The position numbers and the translations under genes were made by a program. This document shows, in pieces, positions 37,059 through 43,347 of a stretch of DNA of 43,347 nt. Source of the DNA: Candidatus Polarisedimenticolaceae bacterium (lineage in GTDB: Bacteria > Pseudomonadota > Gammaproteobacteria > Chromatiales > Chromatiaceae); the NCBI GenBank assembly GCA_021648685.1, contig JAKISI010000029.1, forward strand, positions 1 through 43,347. The letters run 5' to 3'. The first letter of the stretch is position 1; each line of letters starts with the position of its first letter. Below the pieces are notes generated by a model. The model made no database searches. It was not told the origin of the DNA and saw only the letters and a program-made list of their open reading frames with translations.

Positions 37059-37571
37059 ATGATCAACCACACCCGTTCACTGCACCACAGCAGGCCTGAC
37101 GGATCTCAATCCGACCCTTGGGTAGCTGCGGTTGCACTCATACTGCTCCCGGCTTCGGTTTTTGCCAGCGACCCGGCAAGCATCATCAACAGCCAGAGCT
37201 TCAACGAAGCCTTCCGTGACTACTATGAGGCACTGGATTCCTACACCGTCAAGGATCTGGAATTTGAACTCTCCGAAACAATTGACGATATCCTGAGCTC
37301 CGGCAGCCATCTTACCCGAACCTCCCTCGACTACCGGGTGCGGCAGATCGAGAGAGCACTGTTCTCACAGCTGCGCAAACAGCTTTGCCCTCCCTCTTCA
37401 CCCAACAAGAGAGACCTCTCCGAGCTGAAGCGCTCTTCTGTGCACAGCATAAACAAGACCGGCAGCAGCACAGGGGTCAACCTCACCCATGAGGAGATCG
37501 GCATGATCTCAGGGGTCACCGTTCGACTGCTACAGCGCAAACCTATGGAGGCGTTTTGCCACGAGAGCTAA
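37059..37571 (+). CDS. Small exported protein of unknown function
   Basis: The 170-residue product has an unusual N-terminus: about 20 polar residues, then a hydrophobic stretch DPWVAAVALILLPASVFASD, which looks like a signal peptide or anchor. Alternative starts inside the first 20 codons are not evident, so the start is uncertain. The rest is predicted helical (SFNEAFRDYYEALDSYTVKD, RVRQIERALFSQLRKQL) with two later cysteines. No family is recognised. It overlaps the end region of the next gene's open frame, so translation is probably coupled. Confidence 0.6.
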   Translation: MINHTRSLHHSRPDGSQSDPWVAAVALILLPASVFASDPASIINSQSFNEAFRDYYEALDSYTVKDLEFELSETIDDILSSGSHLTRTSLDYRVRQIERALFSQLRKQLCPPSSPNKRDLSELKRSSVHSINKTGSSTGVNLTHEEIGMISGVTVRLLQRKPMEAFCHES

Positions 37572-37588
37572 ACAAAGCGGGCATCTGT

Positions 37589-39325
37589 ATGGCGCTGTGC
37601 AGCCTTCTGCGGAGATGGAAAAAACAGCCCATAATGCCCACAGGCACAGCAGGGCGCATATCAATTATCACCCTGGCCGCCATCCTCACCTGCACTCCCG
37701 CTCACAGCACAGAGCCAGAGCAGATCACCGCCCAAGAGGCATACAACCAGCTGCGCTCGACGGGTCTGCTCTCCTTGGTAACTGTCACTGGCGGATTTGA
37801 TCTCTCCAGGCTCAGTGAAGCTTCTCCTGCCGTCGAGACCTTTCAGATCAACAATGTTCGATTTAAAGACCCGGTTCGGCTGATCGGCCCAGGATTCCAG
37901 CGTGGGCTTCGAATCGAAGGGGTACAGTTTGAAGCTGCCGTCCTGTTTGAGGAGTGCATTTTGCCAAGCCTGATCCTGCGAAACTCTGTGTGGTCTGCCC
38001 CGCTCACCATAAGAGGCTGCGAGATCCAGGGCATCAGCCGGTTTGATAACAACAGGTACGATTCAGATGCAAGATTCCACGGGGTTACGTTTCGCCATCG
38101 GGCCAGCTTTGGCGGCTCCAGCTTCCGGGGGAGAGTTGAATTTTTGGCATCGGAGTTTGGCATCGACGACCCACCAAGAAAGGCCACGAGCTTCTCGGAT
38201 GTTATCTTCGAAGGCCCGGCACTGTTCGACAACACAACCTTTCACGGCGCAGTGAGGTTTCAGGCCTCGGTATTCGAACAGGATGCAAGCTTTCTTAATG
38301 TGCAGATGCGCTCCGGGGCCTCATTTCGCAACGTACACTTCAAGGGCGATGCAGAGTTCCGTTTCTGTAACATCAGCAAGGCAGACTTTGGCAACCGTGA
38401 CAACCTGACCCTGTTTGCCGGGCGGGCCGATTTTCGCGGCTGCGAGTTCGGCTCCGCACAGTTCGAGTTTACCGAGTTCCGGGGTGAGACCAGCTTCGTC
38501 AACGCACGCTTCGGTGCCGCCGGTGCTACCTTCAGCAATGCAAACCTGGGCAGTATTTTTACTGATTTCGGTGGGGTTCACTCAGAAGGCCCACTCATAT
38601 TGAGCGATGCATACTTTCCTGCCCTGCAACTCTATTGGCGTGAGATTGGCCCGGCACTGCTCGCTGCCAAGCCAGACGCAAAGGTGCTGGCTGCACTGCA
38701 TGCACGGCTCAAAGCTGTCGGGGATACCACAGGCGCGCTTGATGCAAGCTACTATCTGGCTCATCAGCGCTTCACCGAGGAGGTATCCACAGAGCTGCCG
38801 CCACTGCTAAAAGATATACCGGCCTTTCTCGATGCCGCTGGCCAGCGTCTTGTTTACTACGGGGAGTGGTTCATCTGGGGCTGGCCGACAGGGTATGGCA
38901 CCAAGCTTGGCCGCATCATGCTGATTGCTTTCGCCTGCTGGCTGATTTCGGCAGTAGCTGTGGCTGCTGGAGGCCGCCTGCTAGCTCGCGTCATCCCACC
39001 GGCAGGCGCTGAGCCAAACCCGCGAAAAGGCTACGAACCTCTGCCCCTGGCGGAGCTGCCAGAGGGGGCAGAGCCTGGGTTTCCGGCCACATGGGCGGCA
39101 CGCCTCTACCTTGCCCTTGGGTTTACATTCCAGCTGCTGTTCAAGGTTGGGGCAGACAATATCCGCTACATTACAATAGACTCAGCTATCACTTCTCATG
39201 CCAGGTGGCAAACCGGCTTCAGAATCCTCTGGCACTTTGGCTCTGGGCTGCTCCTGCTACTCACCCTTACCCTGGCAAATAGCAGCCCGATGATCAGCCG
39301 GCTCATCGGGGAGCTGGTTCCTTGA
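37589..39325 (+). CDS. Exported pentapeptide-repeat protein with C-terminal membrane helices
   Basis: From ATG 37589 the product has 578 residues; TTG 37556 and ATG 37634 are alternatives. A signal peptide (RISIITLAAILTC..AHS) precedes a long F-type pentapeptide array covering about 100-330, with repeats such as GASFRNVHFKGDAEF and GETSFVNARF. A helical segment follows, then FIWGWPTGYGTKLGRIMLIA and three hydrophobic helices at roughly 460-490, 505-530 and 550-575. This layout, repeats then membrane helices, resembles pentapeptide proteins tied to channel-like domains, but I see no selectivity filter. The repeats would be periplasmic. It shares an operon with the metallopeptidase. Confidence 0.75.
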   Translation: MALCSLLRRWKKQPIMPTGTAGRISIITLAAILTCTPAHSTEPEQITAQEAYNQLRSTGLLSLVTVTGGFDLSRLSEASPAVETFQINNVRFKDPVRLIGPGFQRGLRIEGVQFEAAVLFEECILPSLILRNSVWSAPLTIRGCEIQGISRFDNNRYDSDARFHGVTFRHRASFGGSSFRGRVEFLASEFGIDDPPRKATSFSDVIFEGPALFDNTTFHGAVRFQASVFEQDASFLNVQMRSGASFRNVHFKGDAEFRFCNISKADFGNRDNLTLFAGRADFRGCEFGSAQFEFTEFRGETSFVNARFGAAGATFSNANLGSIFTDFGGVHSEGPLILSDAYFPALQLYWREIGPALLAAKPDAKVLAALHARLKAVGDTTGALDASYYLAHQRFTEEVSTELPPLLKDIPAFLDAAGQRLVYYGEWFIWGWPTGYGTKLGRIMLIAFACWLISAVAVAAGGRLLARVIPPAGAEPNPRKGYEPLPLAELPEGAEPGFPATWAARLYLALGFTFQLLFKVGADNIRYITIDSAITSHARWQTGFRILWHFGSGLLLLLTLTLANSSPMISRLIGELVP

Positions 39326-39337
39326 GTTGAAAACCAG

Positions 39338-39373
39338 GATGGTATTTAACCATCAAAAAGCTGTTGCTTTTTG
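39338..39373 (+). terminator. Probable terminator after the accessory operon
   Basis: Two hairpins lie in tandem 13 bases after the stop: GATGGT/ACCATC (39338-39343 and 39349-39354) and CAAAAAGC/GCTTTTTG (39354-39361 and 39366-39373, loop TGTT). The T-rich arm of the second could act as the U-tract of the first. Stems are short and AT-rich. Positions 39374-39565 contain no gene; the repeated ATGCTRTA-like words there may mark a promoter or operator for the next gene. Confidence 0.4.
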
Positions 39374-39565
39374 AGCGCAACATATGCTGTATAGTTCCAT
39401 TAACAAACAGATGCTATACGTTGCATGCTATTTGCCAATTGCCAATAAAAAGCATGTTGTTATTAAAAGTGTGACCCAGCAGTGAAAGATTTTTCTATTA
39501 CGGATAAGAGCCTGGCCAATTGGTTCAGAAAACCTAAAGGGATTTAAGATATTAGGAGGCAGACA

Positions 39566-41986
39566 ATGACACAATATTTAAGCACTGATCACTCCCCCCC
39601 CACATCCGACAGTGAGAAAAGCAGCCTTGCCAAGACCCTGGAAGAGATCCTGACCAAAGATCTCAAAGGCGATATGTTTGCTTTGTTGGGTGGCTATCAA
39701 CAGATTCTGGCTGACAACTGCAAACGGCAGCAGTGGGATGACGTACACCAGAAATTATCCGCACTGTTCATGGCCGGTAAGGCTACCCCTCTGGATGGCC
39801 CGATGATCGGCAGTACCGTATCTATTCGCGATAGCGACTACTTCAGGGAGACAGCAAGAGAGCTTGGGCATGATCGCTCAGCCATCGCCAATATTGAATG
39901 GATGGCAACCGCATGGAATCTGACCTTCTCCGATACCGGCCTCTGGATGGGAAAGACTTTTGAGCCCGTATCACAGGATGTCGTGGCCTATAAAACCAAG
40001 GATGATCCTGAAGCATTGGCTGCCTACAGCAGCTCTACCACTCGCATAGGCAGAAACTATTTTCGGGAACCACCCAATCCTAATCTGATTCAAGGTTTAG
40101 GGTTGCCCGCCTTAACCGAAATGTGGCGACTCAGGGAGCGCCCCACACTGGCTAAACCAGAGATCTTCGATAGCCGTTTAACCACAGAGAATGCAGAGCG
40201 GGAGATCAATGTCCCCTACAGCATGACGGGAGGGCTTTTTCTGGCAGACATCGGCAGCTCTGTTGTACCCGAGATGCAGGGCAAGCCGGTCTACCAGCTT
40301 AACTACCGCTGGCCGCGGTTGGAGCCGGCTTATCCCATGACCCGATTGGTGGATGAACTGGTGCAGATTGGTGAAGGCATCTATTTAGGGCAACTGGTCT
40401 TTGCCAGTAAAAATTACGCCTTTTCAACATTTGAAAAAGATGGCGAGATACACCAGCTCGGCAAAGAGTATGAGCCACACCGATCACCCAGTTTCTACGA
40501 ACGTTTTTTCTCCAGGGGAAGCAGATCAGAAGAGGTCGATTACGGCTATCAGAACAACGGATTTTTCCTTATGATGGATCCCGCCTATGCCAAGCAGATC
40601 TATGCAGATGATGCCTTCCCCCAACTGCGTCCTCGCCCCGGTGAGAGTGGCTATCTGGAGTTGGGCTATGATCAGCAAGAGCAATCAACGGTAAGCCAGC
40701 CGGCATCGGGTGCAAGTGATGGCTGGAAGTCGAATGCTGTGCTGCAAGAGAAATTTACCACGCTGATCCTGGAATCATCACCCAAAACCGGGGACAGAGA
40801 GCAGGTTGCTGATTTGTTGCAAGAGGGCGAATCGGTTCTGCAGATGTTAAAACGCATCAGTGATGAGATCACCGCCCAGACACGGGATGAGGACAACCTC
40901 AAACACTTTGAAAAGCTGAACCGTCTGTTCCGATGCGGGGTGGCACCGACAGTCAAAGATGGCCTGTTTCAGCGCAAGAAAGAGGGGGCCTATAACACCC
41001 GCATCAATGGTGATAAAAAACGGGAGTGGTACGGGGCAGAAGAGCCATTGATTGGCCTTGATTACTATTATGGCGCCAACCTTAATCTGCACTGTGGTTT
41101 TGGTGAGAATTTTCGCCCTGACCCCGATGCAGAGACCCGTGATGAGCATCTGTTTCCAAGCATACTGGCTGCACGTGCAGAGTCAGAGAGCAACGCCCCC
41201 AATCTGCTTAATGAGATGTGGCGCAGCATCGGCAAGTACATCTTCCCCTGGGCAGGTAAATCTTTTGAGCAAGTCAGTGGTCGTAAACTCTCCATGCTGC
41301 TCGATGAGAGTGATGATCTTGCCAGACGTTATCCAGCACGCACAAAAGAGCTGAAATATCACCTCGCCAGTGCCCCTCACTACAAGGCACTGCTCAAGAA
41401 CCAGGAGCACTTCTGGAAAGAGAAAGGACGCTATGCCCCTTATCTGAAAAATGGCTCATGGGACAACGGCATGCTTGCCGAAGAGAAGGCGTTCTGGGTG
41501 CAGCAAGCAAGTGAAAAGTGGATATTTGGTAATAACCTGCAAGACTCGCGTGTTTTGGCTGCTGATCCCTTGATGCGCATTGCAGATATGAATTATGGGC
41601 CTCTTGACCCGGCTGTGCAGGCATCAGCCAATAGTGGGCCATCACCTTTTGTAAGGCAGGGTTATGTATTCCTTGGTGCCGCAGGCCAGGAATCTATCCT
41701 GCCGATGAACAGTGGTAGTGATAACAAGAAAGAGGTATTCCAGTTCCACTATCGCTACCCAATGATTGGTGGGCCGGCACCCATTGGCTACTGTCTGGAT
41801 GAGTTGGTGGAGATTGCTGACGGCCTGTTCCTCGGTCAGCTTATCTACGCCACCCAGCTTAACCTCCCATATCACTCGTCTGTTGATCCGGCTGAGTACA
41901 AGTACCAGCTCTTTGGCTACTTTTTGCTGCTGGATGATGACTGGCAGCGCCACCGCCTGGCCATCAAGCTGGACACCCTGGATTAG
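39566..41986 (+). CDS. Large protein made of two copies of an unknown domain
   Basis: The 806-residue soluble product, starting after AGGAGG at 39555-39560, has no signal peptide or membrane helix. Two copies of the same domain are visible. WMGKTFEPVS at residue 127 pairs with WAGKSFEQVS at 562. VYQLNYRWP at 242 pairs with VFQFHYRYP at 724, followed in both by LVDELVQIGEGIYLGQLVFA and CLDELVEIADGLFLGQLIYA, and then by YGYQNNGFFLMMD and YKYQLFGYFLLLD. I do not recognise the domain and name no function. The gene is preceded by a terminator-like region and is convergent with a small membrane-protein gene. Confidence 0.8.
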   Translation: MTQYLSTDHSPPTSDSEKSSLAKTLEEILTKDLKGDMFALLGGYQQILADNCKRQQWDDVHQKLSALFMAGKATPLDGPMIGSTVSIRDSDYFRETARELGHDRSAIANIEWMATAWNLTFSDTGLWMGKTFEPVSQDVVAYKTKDDPEALAAYSSSTTRIGRNYFREPPNPNLIQGLGLPALTEMWRLRERPTLAKPEIFDSRLTTENAEREINVPYSMTGGLFLADIGSSVVPEMQGKPVYQLNYRWPRLEPAYPMTRLVDELVQIGEGIYLGQLVFASKNYAFSTFEKDGEIHQLGKEYEPHRSPSFYERFFSRGSRSEEVDYGYQNNGFFLMMDPAYAKQIYADDAFPQLRPRPGESGYLELGYDQQEQSTVSQPASGASDGWKSNAVLQEKFTTLILESSPKTGDREQVADLLQEGESVLQMLKRISDEITAQTRDEDNLKHFEKLNRLFRCGVAPTVKDGLFQRKKEGAYNTRINGDKKREWYGAEEPLIGLDYYYGANLNLHCGFGENFRPDPDAETRDEHLFPSILAARAESESNAPNLLNEMWRSIGKYIFPWAGKSFEQVSGRKLSMLLDESDDLARRYPARTKELKYHLASAPHYKALLKNQEHFWKEKGRYAPYLKNGSWDNGMLAEEKAFWVQQASEKWIFGNNLQDSRVLAADPLMRIADMNYGPLDPAVQASANSGPSPFVRQGYVFLGAAGQESILPMNSGSDNKKEVFQFHYRYPMIGGPAPIGYCLDELVEIADGLFLGQLIYATQLNLPYHSSVDPAEYKYQLFGYFLLLDDDWQRHRLAIKLDTLD

Positions 41987-41998
41987 CCCATCTTAGAC

Positions 41999-42020
41999 GG
42001 GGTGGCGAAGCCGCCACCCC
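41999..42020. terminator. Hairpin between convergent genes
   Basis: GGGGTGGCG (41999-42007) and CGCCACCCC (42012-42020) form a perfect 9-pair GC-rich stem with an AAGC loop, exactly between two convergent genes. T-runs are weak on both sides, so it may act as a pause or Rho-aided terminator for both. Confidence 0.55.
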
Positions 42021-42028
42021 TGTATAAC

Positions 42029-42394
42029 TTAACTTGCAGGGCGCCAGGCAGTAACGCCGTAATAGGCCGCAACAATGGAGGTTAAAAAGCCCGCAATCCA
42101 TGTAAACAGTGTCTCATTTCCCGATATGGCCTGGAGAATATTGGAGCCACTTAACCCATCCATAAATGCAGCTAAAAACAGCAGCCCCAATGAGCCAACC
42201 AGTGCATATAGCGCAATAAAGGCCAGACGTCTTCTATTTGTGAAGCGATCTTTTGAGTGTGCGATTAGATTTGTTTTATCTTCATCTGAAAGATTCTTGT
42301 TTTCAGCAATCTCAATCATTATTCGCAATGGGTCTTTACTGGCCTCAGTTGGAGTGTCAACTTTTATGGGTACTACAGACGTTGAATTGGACAT
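42029..42394 (-). CDS. Small two-helix membrane protein, unknown
   Basis: The 121-residue product has an N-terminal soluble half with acidic and basic residues, RIMIEIAENKNLSDEDKTNL then KDRFTNRRR. Two membrane helices follow (about 58-77 and 94-114, the second with TWIAGFLTSIVAAYYGVTAW). AGGAGAG sits well before the ATG. The shape recalls small holin-like or toxin-like membrane proteins, but I have no sequence match. It is convergent with the 806-residue gene. Confidence 0.65.
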   Translation of the reverse strand: MSNSTSVVPIKVDTPTEASKDPLRIMIEIAENKNLSDEDKTNLIAHSKDRFTNRRRLAFIALYALVGSLGLLFLAAFMDGLSGSNILQAISGNETLFTWIAGFLTSIVAAYYGVTAWRPAS

Positions 42395-42488
42395 CTTAAT
42401 ACTCTCCTGATAAATCTGTTTTTTTGCATGGCATCATCTGTTGATGTGCTCTGTTTTTGTACCTGTTCAGATTCGGAAATGATGGATT

Positions 42489-42710
42489 TCAGGGGGAATC
42501 TGAATAGTTACCTGTTTTTGATTTTTCAACCATTGCTTTGCCTAGTTCAGTTGCTATATTTTGTGCGGCCACACCTGTTGCAAAAAACCGCCCTAAACCA
42601 ACCGAGGCGGCTGCGGTTTCTCCTTATTGTATCAACCGTAAAGTTGCCAAATGTTGAATATGCATTTCTCTTTTCACCATCTTCAGCCTGAATGGGAATA
42701 ATCTTGATTG
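42489..42710 (-). pseudogene. Frameshifted remnant of an unknown gene
   Basis: On the minus strand one frame reads IIPIQAEDGEKRNAYSTFGN and continues to FTVDTI. It breaks near 42624, after which a second frame continues ETAAASVGLGRFFATGVAAQ and NIATELGKAMVEKSKTG to a stop at 42489-42491. The two parts join smoothly if one frameshift is allowed. The product is not recognised. It sits between the holin-like gene and a transposase remnant. Positions 42395-42488 show nothing further. Confidence 0.45.
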
Positions 42711-42721
42711 ATTCGATCCGG

Positions 42722-42913
42722 GATTTCCGGGGTGAATAACCGCCGGTTGTCTTCGAGGATGGCGAATACCGGCTCACTTACCTCCGGCGTTATATAGATG
42801 TGCTGTAGTCCCAGCAGAATCTGCGGAATGTCGTCTCAAGATTTTGGATCCAATCGAATGGCGCCGATCTCTTGCTCACCTATTTGCAATTGTGGGCCGA
42901 TTATTTTGCGCAT
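42722..42913 (-). pseudogene. Transposase remnant (ISNCY/ISDol1-like) with stop codon and deletion
   Basis: From ATG 42913 the minus strand reads RKIIGPQLQIGEQEIGAIRL, DPKS, then TGA at 42836-42838, then DDIPQILLGLQHIYITPEV and VFAILED. DPKSRDDIP and GLQHIY..PEL..VFAILE are how I remember the N-terminus of ISDol1-type transposases, so the TGA replaces an Arg codon (CGA). The next residues NRRLFTPEIPDRINQ match a region that lies far downstream in such proteins, so about 80 residues are deleted. The element is dead. Confidence 0.55.
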
Positions 42914-43223
42914 GGGGATTTCACCAGGTGAAGATTTGTAGGTTTTGTCGTATTTTACGCATCCGAGTATTACCCTCAGGTCGGCGACTGTTGGGGCTAT
43001 GCTTTAAAAACAATGGCTTATCGAATATAGAGCAAATACTGCTGCTTGCTGCTCATTCACTCTTCGACACCATGGCTCTAGTATAACATGCTGTTTTTAA
43101 TGATGTTTGCGTCTTCCCGTTCAGACACTAATTAGAGTCATGTTTTTTGTGGTTGCTCAGAGCATAGATTGTAACCCATTGTTTTTAAAGAGTGAAAACA
43201 TTTGTGGGTAATGGGCAGTGCTA

Positions 43224-43242
43224 GGAGGCTGTCCGAGAATAG
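43224..43242 (+). repeat. Possible IS terminal inverted repeat
   Basis: GAGGCTGTCCGAGAATAG has the look of a terminal repeat of several IS families, which start GAGGCTGTC or GGCTGTCCGA. Its orientation implies an element extending to the right, beyond the window. No transposase is visible before 43347. Positions 42914-43223 hold only a plus-strand frame of 80 codons (42844-43086) with no recognisable product, which I do not call. Everything after 43243 is unassigned. Confidence 0.3.
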
Positions 43243-43347
43243 AAACCCTGCTACCAAAAAAGCGGGCACAAGTGCGGAAAAAGCAATGACAACCTGTAGC
43301 TAACAATGAATATTCATCACTTAAAACACCTATTATCCATATAAGTA

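Noticed and set aside
42844-43086. 80-codon plus-strand frame antisense to the transposase remnant
   Set aside because: It is mostly the complement of the transposase relic and lacks a ribosome site or known motif.

Overview
The window is a gammaproteobacterial chromosome segment. The gene order glnD-map // rpsB-tsf-pyrH-frr-uppS-cdsA-dxr-rseP-bamA-skp-lpxD-fabZ-lpxA-lpxB-rnhB is the classical one for that class, and the protein sequences are Gammaproteobacteria-like throughout. DUF2782, ThrB of the kinase-fold type, the hisBHAFE-tatABC run and TRAP permeases fit a free-living or symbiotic marine-type gammaproteobacterium, perhaps near the sulfur-oxidising Chromatiales. That last placement is inference only.

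Layout. Positions 1-1600 are a graveyard of mobile DNA: the tail and right end of an IS21-type element, a frameshifted SH3-domain gene, a serine-recombinase tail and an IS66 accessory-gene remnant. Positions 1631-5088 carry glnD and map on the minus strand. Positions 5147-19611 carry the long plus-strand translation, phospholipid, isoprenoid, outer-membrane and lipid A cluster. Most genes in it overlap or are spaced by a few bases, and four consecutive genes (skp, lpxD, fabZ, lpxA) appear to use non-ATG starts. Positions 19713-20882 hold a small metzincin-like peptidase and an AT-rich gap with a cluster of DnaA-box sequences. typA follows, then a probable minus-strand small RNA with its own terminator, then pip-dtd-hisB-hisH-hisA-hisF-hisE-tatA-tatB-tatC. 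tatC carries an unusual cytoplasmic tail. Positions 29645-32092 hold a pentapeptide-repeat protein and Rep helicase on the minus strand. Positions 32331-35642 hold a DUF2782 protein, homoserine kinase and two TRAP permease subunits.

The right third is accessory. Positions 35757-39325 look like one operon: a 32-codon ORF with a strong ribosome-binding site, a secreted HEMGH metallopeptidase, a small exported unknown protein, and a periplasmic pentapeptide-repeat protein with C-terminal membrane helices. An 806-residue protein built from two diverged copies of an unrecognised domain follows, convergent with a small two-helix membrane protein. This block is the best candidate for an undescribed system. 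The last kilobase again contains decayed genes: a transposase with an in-frame stop and an internal deletion, a frameshifted unknown gene and a possible IS end.

How the genes work together. The central cluster couples protein synthesis (S2, EF-Ts, RRF) and UMP supply to cell-envelope building: undecaprenyl carrier, CDP-diacylglycerol, MEP-pathway isoprenoids, outer-membrane protein assembly with its sigma-E protease, and the first lipid A steps. The his genes make the imidazole ring of histidine, and the adjacent tat genes export folded proteins. No tRNA, rRNA or CRISPR array was seen. Family names come from motif recognition, not database searches.
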